A DNA stretch of 44,603 bases from a virus. Made by a program: the position numbers and the translations under genes. The notes under the pieces are model-generated. The model was not told where the DNA came from. It saw only the letters and a program-made list of their open reading frames with translations, and did no database searches. Of this stretch, positions 8,729 to 17,214 are shown piece after piece. The stretch covers positions 1 to 44,603 of IMG/VR virus record IMGVR_UViG_3300017963_000103, one strand, 5' to 3'. Position 1 is the stretch's first letter. Each line of letters begins with the position of its first letter.

Positions 8729-9693
8729 TAGCTATACCTCGGGTAAATTTTTAAGCTTGCATCTTCGGTGTCATGGCCGAAATAAGTTTGCAACGAAATT
8801 TGCGCCTCTTGCTTTAATATCACCGCTAAGTGTGGAGCGTACTGCGTTGAAAGTATTGCAGCAAGGTTATCAACAAGCATTTCAAGAGCGTCTTGTGGGA
8901 AATCAGGGTTATCTGAACTTGTAGACATATCCTCAAGCGGCCTATGTGCCGTGATTACTATCTTATCCGGCGTTGTAGTTAGGGCTTTAATATAACCGCT
9001 TGCCTGTCCGTCCGGGTCACCTAAAGCTGTTTTAACATATAAAGTATCAGCGCCCAAAGCATCATTGTCACCCCATGCGTATTCGCCGTTTGCCAAACTT
9101 CCTAAAGTGCCTTCTGTCAACTCTGTACCATCGGCAAAAACATACACAGGCTCTGCGCTTATATCTGAGCCTGTGTAGTAATATTCACCCGTTACAGCAG
9201 GTGAGTCTGTCCATTGATCTGTAGAACCGTCAGATAGGCTCGTTGATGCCGTAGATGAAACAGGCCAAACATATAAAACACCCTCTGATAATTGTTTATC
9301 ATAACAGAATTGATTTACAATTCCTGTCGAGCCTTTCAATGGCAAATCCATATATTCGTTTCTTGAAGTTTCAAAAACAGGTGTTTCTATATTAGATGAA
9401 TCTCGCCTTCTTCCCTGTGTAACTGCTAACGGTCTATTAACATTCTTATCGCCGCCCAAACCGATAGTATAAGACTGTTTTTCATCATACAAAGGTATTA
9501 CATAATCGAGTGTACCGAAAAGTGGCTTGTCTGCTGAAACTCTCTTGATAAACATGTTTAGGAATTTATTAGCGTCATCTTGTTGAGTAGTTTCTACAGC
9601 TTCAGTGGGGTCTATTGCGTTACACTTCAGCAGCGCAAGCCTTATTATTTCGTTTCTCGTTAAATCAAATGTTGCTGTTCCAGATGTACTCAT
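8728..9693 (-). CDS. Head-to-tail adaptor (gp4-like) with inserted domain
   Basis: 321 aa. N-terminal residues 8-75 (TRNEIIRLALLKCNAI, then QSYTIGLGGD) and the C-terminal block with ITAHRPLEDM and DALEMLVDNLAAILS are the two halves of the adaptor/tail accessory family common in P22-like podophages. Between them, about residues 145-240, sits an extra beta-rich stretch with the phrase DGTELTEGTLGSLANGEYAW. P22 gp4 itself is only about 166 aa. The order adaptor-then-gp10 matches P22. It should bind the portal ring at the vertex. Confidence 0.65.
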   Translation of the reverse strand: MSTSGTATFDLTRNEIIRLALLKCNAIDPTEAVETTQQDDANKFLNMFIKRVSADKPLFGTLDYVIPLYDEKQSYTIGLGGDKNVNRPLAVTQGRRRDSSNIETPVFETSRNEYMDLPLKGSTGIVNQFCYDKQLSEGVLYVWPVSSTASTSLSDGSTDQWTDSPAVTGEYYYTGSDISAEPVYVFADGTELTEGTLGSLANGEYAWGDNDALGADTLYVKTALGDPDGQASGYIKALTTTPDKIVITAHRPLEDMSTSSDNPDFPQDALEMLVDNLAAILSTQYAPHLAVILKQEAQISLQTYFGHDTEDASLKIYPRYS

Positions 9694-9948
9694 TTATAAA
9701 TCCTCTGGTGAAATATCAGCCGATGTTATAAAAACGTCCTCTTGTTCAGGCCGTGCGATTTGGACAGTTTGCCTATCAACACGACCCCTAACATAATCTT
9801 GCTGGTTTCTTGGTTCCCAAAATCGCTTATGAACAAAATAACCGTCCCATGTTCTGCGACATTCTGAAGCCCAAACTTTAAAACCTGAATAATCGCATAT
9901 GCACCTGTAGTCACCGACTCTATACTTATTCTCTAATGAACTTGTCAT
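9694..9948 (-). CDS. Small conserved virion-module protein
   Basis: 84 aa with the pattern YRVGDYRCICDYSGFKVWA, then RRTWDG, FWEPRNQQDYVRG and RQTVQIARPE. I recognise this as a small conserved protein of podophage structural modules (usually CDRCGFK, RKTWDG, WEPRHPQDFVRG). The Cys pair suggests a small metal or structural knuckle. Its function is unknown; its place between a head-decoration protein and the adaptor suggests a virion or assembly role. Confidence 0.6.
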   Translation of the reverse strand: MTSSLENKYRVGDYRCICDYSGFKVWASECRRTWDGYFVHKRFWEPRNQQDYVRGRVDRQTVQIARPEQEDVFITSADISPEDL

Positions 9949-10593
9949 TTAGCAAGACCTATTTTGATTAATTACAAGCTGTAAATCTGCCCCACTTGAA
10001 TAAGAATTAACTCTAAGCCTTATTCCTGTTGCGTGGTTGCTTATATCGCCATGTGTTGCTACTGTGCTTTCGTTAAACGCTGTCTCATTAGCAGGGAAAA
10101 ACTCTATAATGTTTTCTCTTTGAAAATCTGTAAAGGTTTCGTCAAGTGAAAAATTAATAGTCCCTGTTATGTTCTCCATAGAAACAGATGCAGGGTCATG
10201 ATTGTATTTATCGAGTGGAATTGTATTTGTTACAAATTCGTCTACTGTACCAACGGAAACATTCCCCGATGCTGCACCACTCGCAACAACAGAGGTTACA
10301 GTTAAGAAATATAAAGTTGATTCTGCCGTTCCAGGCGCACCAGATGAGCCAGTTACAGCCTCGGTAATAGCTCTTTTATCTGCGTCTGTTCCGGTAACAG
10401 TAAAAGTTATAAGCGAGTCATCACCAGCACTTAAAATACCTATCTGTCTTGCGTAATCTCCGCTATAAACACCACCTGAAACCAAAGCACCATCAAGAGT
10501 TAAAGCCCCTGCACCAGCAACAGCTTGAGCCTCCGCTATTCCGTCAGCATCTACATTCACCGGGTCAATTAGTTTTGTTTTTTGTACAGCCAT
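9949..10593 (-). CDS. Beta-sandwich virion protein (possible head fibre)
   Basis: 214 aa, poor in charge and rich in Gly, Ser, Thr and Val. Residues 45-110 follow the pattern RQIGILSAGDDSLITFTVTGTD-KRAITEAVTG-GNVSVGTV, which I know from podophage structural proteins located between capsid and adaptor genes. It is likely a capsid surface or fibre component. Its start overlaps the previous gene's stop (ATG at 10593). Confidence 0.5.
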   Translation of the reverse strand: MAVQKTKLIDPVNVDADGIAEAQAVAGAGALTLDGALVSGGVYSGDYARQIGILSAGDDSLITFTVTGTDADKRAITEAVTGSSGAPGTAESTLYFLTVTSVVASGAASGNVSVGTVDEFVTNTIPLDKYNHDPASVSMENITGTINFSLDETFTDFQRENIIEFFPANETAFNESTVATHGDISNHATGIRLRVNSYSSGADLQLVINQNRSC

Positions 10594-10841
10594 TATTTAG
10601 ACCTCCCGATTAAATACTCTATACCGTCACTTTTAGAAGTCCACGAACCATCTTTCGCAATAACAAGTTTTTTAATCCCCTGCCATGACAATCCGTCAAG
10701 GTCTTCTTGCGTGTAGCAGTCGTCTAAGACAATAGAAAGATCTCTTGATTTAATATTAAATCTAATTTCTTTTATCTGCTCATCTACAACCATTACATTT
10801 TCATCACCGTCAACATAACTTGTTTTAAAAGGTTTTCTCAT
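10593..10841 (-). CDS. Hypothetical protein in head module
   Basis: 82 aa, mixed alpha/beta composition, no membrane segment and no recognised motif. It has a good ribosome site (AAGGTG before the ATG at 10841) and lies just after a GC-rich hairpin (10856-10879) that separates it from the beta-helix gene. It is coupled to the next gene by a one-base overlap. Function unknown. Confidence 0.6.
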   Translation of the reverse strand: MRKPFKTSYVDGDENVMVVDEQIKEIRFNIKSRDLSIVLDDCYTQEDLDGLSWQGIKKLVIAKDGSWTSKSDGIEYLIGRSK

Positions 10842-10855
10842 TTTATCACCTTATA

Positions 10856-10879
10856 AGGGCGGCCATCTCTGGCCGCCTT
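10856..10879 (-). promoter_or_regulatory. GC-rich hairpin between head genes
   Basis: GGCGGCC (10858-10864) and GGCCGCC (10871-10877) form a 7-bp all-GC stem with a 6-nt loop, extended by one wobble and one A-T pair. It has no clean U-tract on the minus strand (CTTATAAGG follows), so it may act as a processing or attenuation signal rather than a terminator. Confidence 0.5.
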
Positions 10880-10883
10880 AATT

Positions 10884-11816
10884 TTAGTCGTCTGCCGATG
10901 CAGTGCCAATAATACCACCAGTTGCTGCAGAAGAAATGTCCTCGTTGTAGTAATTTTCAAACAACATGCAAGTATCAGCCACAATTGAAGCTGCTTTGGT
11001 CGTAAGGTTACAAACAACGTAGTTATTCTGTATTGTTCCTGTAGATCCTGTCAATAACTCAATTACTGGCTCTGTTCCAAGCGCACCGGAACCACCATTA
11101 ATCAGAAGGTTGTTAGCGATATTCAGCTTAGTTGAAAGCGTTGTAATACCACCGATATTGGCCGTTGAATAATCTCCCTGTATTGTATTGCCGATAACCT
11201 GTGTTCCGTCTGTATCTGCTGTGAATTTAATAGCATGAACTGAACCACCTAAGCCATTATCAATATCGTTGTTCTCAATCGTTGCAAAGTTCGAAGCGTC
11301 ATTTGTCTGAATTGAAATAAGAAATTCATCTGTTGCTGTTGTCTCTACGTCAAAACGGCAACCCCTAACAGTAGCATAGTCAACGCCTGCGTCGATATCA
11401 ACACCAACAACAACCGCCGAAACATTAGCATGAAAATTAAGGTTTTCAACTGTCACGTTGTTGGCTCCAATAACAAAAGAGCCTGCTGTGTTTGTGTAGT
11501 CTATCTGAGGAACGTTGTCACCTGAGCCGAGACCAATAATGGAAATCCCGGCCACATCTGCATCGATAGCACCTGCGGCAGTAATCGCCTCGTAATGATT
11601 AGGCATAACATAGATAACATCGCCCTTATTTGCTGTACATCTGCCTATTGCGTAATCTATATCAGCAAATGGGCGCTTAGTGCTTGTACCCTTGTTGCCA
11701 TTAGAACCTGTATTTGAATCGACAAAAAAGACTTTACCTGTAGTGACTTTCATTAATGAAGGAAGTACAGGTATGCCAAAACTCGAAAGACCGTTTGGAA
11801 AATTTGTAAGTGTCAT
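10884..11816 (-). CDS. Parallel beta-helix capsid-associated protein
   Basis: 310 aa. After a short N-terminal segment, residues 30-75 read FVDSNTGSNGNKGTS-RPFADIDYAIGRC-GDVIYVMPNHYE, the opening of a pectin-lyase-like right-handed beta-helix. Repeated short strands with asparagine turns follow (VTVENLNF, ATIENNDID, TQVIGNTI, LNIANNLLI, GTIQNNYVV). No catalytic triad can be assigned. Such proteins lie next to the capsid gene in many environmental podophages and are thought to decorate the head; they could bind surface sugars. It is preceded by a weak terminator-like hairpin after the capsid gene. Confidence 0.65.
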   Translation of the reverse strand: MTLTNFPNGLSSFGIPVLPSLMKVTTGKVFFVDSNTGSNGNKGTSTKRPFADIDYAIGRCTANKGDVIYVMPNHYEAITAAGAIDADVAGISIIGLGSGDNVPQIDYTNTAGSFVIGANNVTVENLNFHANVSAVVVGVDIDAGVDYATVRGCRFDVETTATDEFLISIQTNDASNFATIENNDIDNGLGGSVHAIKFTADTDGTQVIGNTIQGDYSTANIGGITTLSTKLNIANNLLINGGSGALGTEPVIELLTGSTGTIQNNYVVCNLTTKAASIVADTCMLFENYYNEDISSAATGGIIGTASADD

Positions 11817-11837
11817 TTAATACCACCTTTTAAAGCA

Positions 11838-11859
11838 GTGAGGCCTGTTAAGACCTCAC
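11838..11859 (-). terminator. Hairpin after the major capsid gene (weak terminator)
   Basis: On the minus strand GTGAGGTC (8 bp with one wobble) pairs with GGCCTCAC around a TTAACA loop, followed by TGCTTTAAAA. The short U-run suggests partial termination, a common way to keep capsid protein in excess over downstream products. Confidence 0.45.
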
Positions 11860-11875
11860 CAGTATTAATTATTAA

Positions 11876-12784
11876 TTAAGCACCTTCTGAGCCGTAAAGC
11901 CCTCGCCAGTCGCCAATTGTGAAACTATAACGCTCGTATGCTTTCTTTTTGATATTGTCAGTGTCAAAGTCACCGTCAACACCAAATTCAAGAGCAACAC
12001 GATCAAAACCAACCATTCCAGAAGGAGCATTTGTTCTGATGAACCATGCGTCAGTATCTGTTAGAAATGGGTTAATGTGGGTTTTAGGAATTACACCCAA
12101 ATCTTTTAAAGCATTTGTAGCGTTGTTTCCTGTGTCGTTCTGCAAGTTAGATTTTAGAACTCTCTGGAACTCATAAACTAATGATGTTGGGCCGATTAAA
12201 CACTGTGGCTGCAACATAATATTTAAGTCGTTTGAGTTTTGAGCGTCCATAATCTGAATAGTCAAGTCTTCGAGTGCTGCTTCACTGAAATCAGCCGCAA
12301 CTGAAAGAATGTTTGACTGCTCTGAACCAGACTTTACAGGGTGATCACTTGCAAGAATCGCTTTGCCATCTCCAAACGCGTACGAACCTGAAAACGCTCT
12401 ATTATAAAAGTTAGCTGCTACAGTGTTCTTAGTAGTTGCCATACTCAAAGCAAGGCTTGTTGTTCTACGCTTACTTACATACTCATAAAGATTGTCGTCC
12501 TTTTCTTCTTTAGTTACAATAAAACCTAAAGAATAAGCCACGTTTGTAGCTCTGTTAACAACACCCTGAGAATCAGAAGCGTATGAAGTAGCTGTTCCCT
12601 CGTTTTTCTGAGGTGCAAGAGGATAACCAGTAGCCTCAACAACTTCTTCATACTTTTTATCTGAAGATGTCATATCAAAAAGCTCTTTCCAATACTGACC
12701 ATGTTTACCGTACTCACGACCCCACCAAGCATGTATCCCCGGCCATAACGCCTTGGGGTTATTTCCTGTTGTTATAACTGACAT
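11876..12784 (-). CDS. Major capsid protein (HK97-fold family)
   Basis: 302 aa. The N-arm contains NPKALWPGIHAWWG, a hallmark of this capsid family, followed by YWKELFDM. The C-terminal half has DTDAWFIRTNAPSGMVGFDRVALEFG and ends with RYSFTIGDWRGLYGS, both characteristic of these capsid proteins. Shorter than P22 gp5 (430 aa), so it belongs to a different capsid branch despite the P22-like tail genes. It follows the scaffold and the decoration gene. The ATG at 12784 has a GGGGG ribosome site. Confidence 0.85.
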   Translation of the reverse strand: MSVITTGNNPKALWPGIHAWWGREYGKHGQYWKELFDMTSSDKKYEEVVEATGYPLAPQKNEGTATSYASDSQGVVNRATNVAYSLGFIVTKEEKDDNLYEYVSKRRTTSLALSMATTKNTVAANFYNRAFSGSYAFGDGKAILASDHPVKSGSEQSNILSVAADFSEAALEDLTIQIMDAQNSNDLNIMLQPQCLIGPTSLVYEFQRVLKSNLQNDTGNNATNALKDLGVIPKTHINPFLTDTDAWFIRTNAPSGMVGFDRVALEFGVDGDFDTDNIKKKAYERYSFTIGDWRGLYGSEGA

Positions 12785-12795
12785 AATTTACCCCC

Positions 12796-13407
12796 TTATG
12801 AAGCTGTTATTCCGAGATAAGAACCAGCGGCGAGTTTTGCAGTATTTAGTAATACTTCATAAACCGCATCATCACCAAGTGCGTTATCATCTGAATTTTT
12901 AATGTTAAGGATATGTAGGGTAAAATTCTGAGTCGTGTTAGGTGCTGTGGTAGTACCTTCGTCAAGATTCATTCCTGATAATCCTGTTGTTGTGTCGCCT
13001 GCTGTTGTTGCAATCATTACAGCGTTTTGGCCTGGAACAACACTTGTTAGCGTTCCGCCACCATCGCCTCTGATCTCAAAAACAACTTCAGGGTCCATGC
13101 ATACATTAGCATATCCCGCTGTCGATGCAGGTGAATAGATTTTTTCAAGTCCGTCAGGGTCAGGCTCGAAACTCACAATAACGCCCCGAACAATAGTCCC
13201 TGCTGTCCCTGCTGATTTATTAATAGTTGGGTGCTTTCCTGTTGGGTCTTTCTCTGCTGCTGTCGGAGAAAGAAGAACGGGGTCACCTACGTATAATGCT
13301 GTTGCGTAGCTTGCGCTAATGTAGCATTTTACAGTATTGCCGTTGTAGTTAGTACCGTCAAAGCGTCTTACAGGTCTAAGCCCGAATGCGCCTGTTTTGT
13401 TAGCCAT
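12796..13407 (-). CDS. Capsid decoration/stabilising protein
   Basis: 203 aa. It starts MANKTGAFGLRPVRRFDGT-NYNGNTVKCYI-YATALYVGDPVLL, a pattern I recognise in podophage proteins encoded directly before the capsid gene. The composition is beta-rich and Gly/Thr-rich with few charges. It probably sits on the capsid surface. The ribosome site is AAAGAGG before the ATG at 13407. Confidence 0.6.
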   Translation of the reverse strand: MANKTGAFGLRPVRRFDGTNYNGNTVKCYISASYATALYVGDPVLLSPTAAEKDPTGKHPTINKSAGTAGTIVRGVIVSFEPDPDGLEKIYSPASTAGYANVCMDPEVVFEIRGDGGGTLTSVVPGQNAVMIATTAGDTTTGLSGMNLDEGTTTAPNTTQNFTLHILNIKNSDDNALGDDAVYEVLLNTAKLAAGSYLGITAS

Positions 13408-13418
13408 TTTTTACCTCT

Positions 13419-13871
13419 TTATGCTTTATATTTAATATTAGCATCGAAGTGACCACGATCCTCCTTAATATCACTTGTTCCTGTTCGGAGTTGATCATCA
13501 ATCCTATCAACGCTCTTCATTTTTTCTTTCTTGTCTTCTTCATACCACTCTTTCTTGATACACATTAAGTATGCTCTAACAGGATTAGAGTTCGTCCGGG
13601 CTGTTTTATCGACAATTTTAGAAACCTTGCTACCTAAATCGGTATTTTCGTTGTCTACATCATCGCCTACTTTCCCTGTAACACCTCTCTTGTTTTGATA
13701 AACAAATACATACCCACCATCAAGAAATCTTTGAAGCTGTCCACCTACGTCATTCACCCATCGCCCTATAGAGTCGTTAGGGATTAAGCCATCTTCTACT
13801 GTCATAGACAACTTTCTTCGTCCTACTGGTACTCGTTTTTTCCTTGTTTCCTGCTTTTTGTTTCTACTCAT
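13419..13871 (-). CDS. Conserved head-module protein, unknown function
   Basis: 150 aa, very basic N-terminus, then RRKLSM and SIGRWVNDVGGQLQRFLDGGYVFV, a stretch conserved in podophage proteins between scaffold and capsid genes. The rest is charged and helical. It overlaps the scaffold stop by four bases. It could be an assembly or minor virion protein. Confidence 0.55.
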   Translation of the reverse strand: MSRNKKQETRKKRVPVGRRKLSMTVEDGLIPNDSIGRWVNDVGGQLQRFLDGGYVFVYQNKRGVTGKVGDDVDNENTDLGSKVSKIVDKTARTNSNPVRAYLMCIKKEWYEEDKKEKMKSVDRIDDQLRTGTSDIKEDRGHFDANIKYKA

Positions 13872-14620
13872 TTATTTAGCTCCCAAAATTTTTTTGCGTA
13901 TTGATCTTTATCTTTAAATAGCCCTTCTTTTATAAACTTTTCTGCGGCTGCTTTCGCTTCAGGTGGTAAGGATTTAAAATCTTTACCTTTCTTTGATGTC
14001 GTCCCGCTCGAAGGTGTTTCAACATCGGGAAAGTTCGAACGTTGCTCCCCGAAATTATCCTTAAAGACCTTCTTAACGTCTTTTTCTATCCGCTTTAGAA
14101 AGCTTTTCCTTCCTGCTGGCGTTGTATGGTCGTAATCATTAGCGTATTGCTCACCTAACATGTCAGCATATGCAGTCATCTGTTTATTGCTCTTATACCA
14201 GTCGTTCTCAGCGTTCCAGTCTATAAACTCTGGGGTTATAGATGGCGCTTTGTCTTCGTCCTTTGGTGTTTCAGGCTTTGGAAGCTTGTCAATCTTTTCT
14301 TGTATCGCTTCTACCTTGTCTGCGTCTGCCTCTTCTGCTGCGTTCCTCTGCTCTTTTTTAAGGTCTAAAACTGCACGGTCATAAGCACTCTTCTCTGTTG
14401 CGTGAATCGTCTTAATGTGCATATCTTGGAACTTATCAAGCTTTTTTTCAAGCCTTGCAATGTCCTTGACAAGCTTGCTGTTTCTTTCCTTCTGTATTGG
14501 GGCTATCTTTTCGCCGTCCTCTATGAATTGCTCTGCTGTTTTAGCGTTTGGCCCGTTATAATCAGCCTTCCAGCCTTGCGCCTCTGCTTGTTGTTCAATT
14601 GTTAAGTCTTCTGCTTCCAT
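13868..14620 (-). CDS. Scaffolding protein
   Basis: 250 aa, extremely polar (Lys, Glu, Asp, Ala) with a coiled-coil segment around residues 45-120, a Pro-rich linker (about 118-130), and a C-terminal basic amphipathic helix ending in KDQYAKKFWELNK. Such a charged C-terminal helix is what binds capsid subunits in podophage scaffolds. It lies directly before the capsid block, as gene 8 does in P22. Confidence 0.65.
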   Translation of the reverse strand: MEAEDLTIEQQAEAQGWKADYNGPNAKTAEQFIEDGEKIAPIQKERNSKLVKDIARLEKKLDKFQDMHIKTIHATEKSAYDRAVLDLKKEQRNAAEEADADKVEAIQEKIDKLPKPETPKDEDKAPSITPEFIDWNAENDWYKSNKQMTAYADMLGEQYANDYDHTTPAGRKSFLKRIEKDVKKVFKDNFGEQRSNFPDVETPSSGTTSKKGKDFKSLPPEAKAAAEKFIKEGLFKDKDQYAKKFWELNK

Positions 14621-14937
14621 TATTCCCCCTTGAAAAAACCTACTAAGTCTTGATCGTTCATTAATTTATACTCTTTACCGTCTAAACCTTCGAAAAACTG
14701 ACCTGAAAGCTTTGAGAACTCTATCTCTTGCCCTCTTTCTGGTAACTCACACTTCCAGTCACCAAATGCCATATCGGTAAAATCTACTAAAACGCCTCTT
14801 GTTTGGTTCATTCTGTCTGTTTTCTCTGTAACTGTTGCTTTAACAATTACGCTATCTTCAAATACTTCTTCTACTGGATAGGGGTAAACAATCACTTTAT
14901 ACTCAAGCGGTGTTAGCCCTGGTTTGTACTCTTCCAT
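14620..14937 (-). CDS. GroES-like co-chaperonin/virion assembly protein
   Basis: 105 aa. Its order of elements resembles GroES: an opening PLEYKVIVYPYPVE, a central TRGVLVDFTDMAFGDW, a FSKLSGQFFEG strand and an ending KEYKLMNDQDLVGFFKG that parallels the GroES tail (a hydroxylated strand followed by DIL-AIV). GroES is 97 aa. A mobile-loop-like stretch lies at about 30-45. It sits between portal and scaffold, suggesting help in folding capsid or portal proteins with host GroEL. The assignment is by pattern, not by search. Confidence 0.5.
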   Translation of the reverse strand: MEEYKPGLTPLEYKVIVYPYPVEEVFEDSVIVKATVTEKTDRMNQTRGVLVDFTDMAFGDWKCELPERGQEIEFSKLSGQFFEGLDGKEYKLMNDQDLVGFFKGE

Positions 14938-15168
14938 TTAATCCTCCTTGCCTACGTTTATACAATCTTCTATTGCTTTGGAATATCCAACCAACTCTTT
15001 TGCCAATAAAGCAACTTCATCACTATTGTAGAGTCCCTTCGTTCGCTGCAAGAATGTCTGTAATTCCTCCGCTTTCCATTGCTGGTACATCTTCTTGAAC
15101 ACCCACATTGTCACCGGGTGCTGTCTCCATTCTTTGATCTCTTCTTTGCTGATCTCTATCAAGTCCAT
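14938..15168 (-). CDS. Small protein overlapping the portal 3' end
   Basis: 76 aa, helical and charged (KEEIKEWRQHPVTMWVFKKM). Its ATG at 15168 has a GGAG ten bases upstream and lies 146 bases inside the portal gene in another frame. The remaining 85 bases continue beyond the portal stop, ending directly before the GroES-like gene start. Coding composition looks real in both frames of the overlap. Function unknown; similar small helical proteins follow portal genes in related phages. Confidence 0.55.
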   Translation of the reverse strand: MDLIEISKEEIKEWRQHPVTMWVFKKMYQQWKAEELQTFLQRTKGLYNSDEVALLAKELVGYSKAIEDCINVGKED

Positions 15169-17176
15169 CTTGTATTGACTCCGCTACTCTTGTGTATTGG
15201 TCTAACTGTGTTCCTACTTCTTTTGCTTCTGCGCTTGCTATTGTGTCAATAACTTTAGCCTGGGTAAGTGCATTCTCAGACCTTGTGTTATTTGTCTCTT
15301 CTGCTGTCTTTTCTGCTTCCGCAAGTTTCTTAACTGTGTCAGCGTCTTTGTTTTTAGCCTCTGCAATATTCTTAATATCTTCCGTGTTCGGCTGTGGTGG
15401 GCCTTTTGGGCCTGGAAAGAATCTTTTATATTCTTCTGCGCTTAGACCTGCCGCCTCAAGATAGTTTTGCTTTATGGCTCTGTGGTCAGCGTCCGGGTCA
15501 CCTTGTGAGGCTTCCATTAACACTTGAGCTTTCAATATCTTTTGAGTTGTATTTGATTCCTTCGGGTTCGCCGTTGGTATAACATCAAGGCTCGTATCTT
15601 CATAATCCTGCTTCTTAACATAAGACTCCGAGTCACCAAACCTGAAATATTCCTCGTTTGTCAAGTATTTACGGTTAAGCCTGTAAATCTTTTTAAGCTC
15701 GGATGTCATTGATTTATATAAGCGAAGATAAACAGCAGAGAAAACTTTCATACCCTGTTCTTCTTTTATCATCGTGGTGGTTGCCGTTTCTCCTTGTGGT
15801 GCATCGCCTACCATGATATCTTTAACGCTTGTTATGTCTTTTGCTGCTTCTATCAGTAAACCAAGAAGGCTGAATAGTCCCGTTGATGGGCCTTTAAAAT
15901 CCAAAGGATAAATCATATCTCTTATAGGTCGGCCACCTGTGTCAATTGTTTGACCTTCGCCAGGAATAAACCCTTCACGTTTTTGCACAGTCTTCCCGGT
16001 CTTTGCAACCATAAAACTATTCATATTCTGAAGTGTACCAGCGTCAAGCATTTGATTTATATTTGTATCGACTGATGCAGATAGCGAGGCGATTAGTGAA
16101 GCTAAACCATCTTTGTAAAACTTACCATTGAAAGAAGGAAAGAATGAATAGCTTGTATAATATTCTATTTTATCAAGACGGACAGGTTTTTCTTTGTCTA
16201 TGCTTGGCTTTTTAATTAGTGGTACTTCTTGGAAAGTATCTATTGAACCATTTAACACCGCTATTTGTTTTGTTTCTATGTTCTGCTTTTTAATAGCGAG
16301 GTTCTTAGAGTCTATTTCGAAGTTAATATCCTCAACCGAACGGACCTCCCCTCCTAAGTCAACATATATCGTAGAGGCATCGTAACAAGCTTTAATTCGC
16401 AACACCTTACCTTCTTCCGTAAGTGTTACGATATATGGTTCCATTTCTCCGTCTTCGTACAATTCCATTATTACATGCTGCTCATACAAAGTTTGGAGTT
16501 CGTGTTTGTCTTTCTCTTCGTATTCTATATCAGGGTCAATCCATATACCTGAATCTATGTTGTTTTGGATTTGATATGGATATCGTTTGAATATCTCTGT
16601 TGACCTCGGGCAATCTTCAAGCGTTTTAACCTCATCGTTGTTCACAATTAGCTGTTGAGGTTTCAGCATAACCGATCTCGGGCCACTATAGCTTTGGTCA
16701 TGATATGTTTTTCTAAATAGGTTTCCGAGCGTTGGCACTTGAAGCAACAAAGAATCTGTGTCTTCTTCCCATCCTTTCATCTGCTCTCTGACCTGGTAAG
16801 ATATGTGTTTAGATACTCGTTCTGTTCTGTCAGCTTTTATATTACCCTGATCTTCACCGTAGAATATAGCTTTTGCAACACCTTGAGCCGGAACAAGTTG
16901 AGGATATGCCCGAGCGTTAAACTGGATTGATGCAACTGTTAGGATGGGGAATTTGACGTTAGCGCAGTTTTCCCATGGAAAGCTTTTTTGCTCTATTTCT
17001 TGCGCTGCTATCTTTTCGTATTCATCGAGTTTTGAAAAGTGGTCCTTGCAGGTATTTATGTCAACCTCGTAACCACTAAGGCAGAATTGACCTATTTCGT
17101 TAAGCCGTTGCTCGTCTATGTCTTCGGCTAAATTATCTTTACTGGATATTTCAAGTAATCGTTTAACTGTTCTCAT
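15023..17176 (-). CDS. Portal protein, P22 gp1-like
   Basis: 717 aa, close to P22 gp1 (725 aa). The body carries typical motifs: YPQLVPAQGVAKAIF, HISYQVREQMKGWEEDTDSLLLQVPTLG in separated pieces near residues 85-140, then VGDAPQGETATTTM (about 470). The C-terminal barrel is a helical Gln/Ala/Glu-rich region from 610 onward. It forms the dodecameric ring through which DNA is packaged and ejected. It is followed by assembly genes and preceded by the terminase. Confidence 0.85.
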   Translation of the reverse strand: MRTVKRLLEISSKDNLAEDIDEQRLNEIGQFCLSGYEVDINTCKDHFSKLDEYEKIAAQEIEQKSFPWENCANVKFPILTVASIQFNARAYPQLVPAQGVAKAIFYGEDQGNIKADRTERVSKHISYQVREQMKGWEEDTDSLLLQVPTLGNLFRKTYHDQSYSGPRSVMLKPQQLIVNNDEVKTLEDCPRSTEIFKRYPYQIQNNIDSGIWIDPDIEYEEKDKHELQTLYEQHVIMELYEDGEMEPYIVTLTEEGKVLRIKACYDASTIYVDLGGEVRSVEDINFEIDSKNLAIKKQNIETKQIAVLNGSIDTFQEVPLIKKPSIDKEKPVRLDKIEYYTSYSFFPSFNGKFYKDGLASLIASLSASVDTNINQMLDAGTLQNMNSFMVAKTGKTVQKREGFIPGEGQTIDTGGRPIRDMIYPLDFKGPSTGLFSLLGLLIEAAKDITSVKDIMVGDAPQGETATTTMIKEEQGMKVFSAVYLRLYKSMTSELKKIYRLNRKYLTNEEYFRFGDSESYVKKQDYEDTSLDVIPTANPKESNTTQKILKAQVLMEASQGDPDADHRAIKQNYLEAAGLSAEEYKRFFPGPKGPPQPNTEDIKNIAEAKNKDADTVKKLAEAEKTAEETNNTRSENALTQAKVIDTIASAEAKEVGTQLDQYTRVAESIQDGLDRDQQRRDQRMETAPGDNVGVQEDVPAMESGGITDILAANEGTLQ

Positions 17177-17214
17177 TTAAACCCCGCATGTGCAGGCACT
17201 TGTCATGTGCTTAT

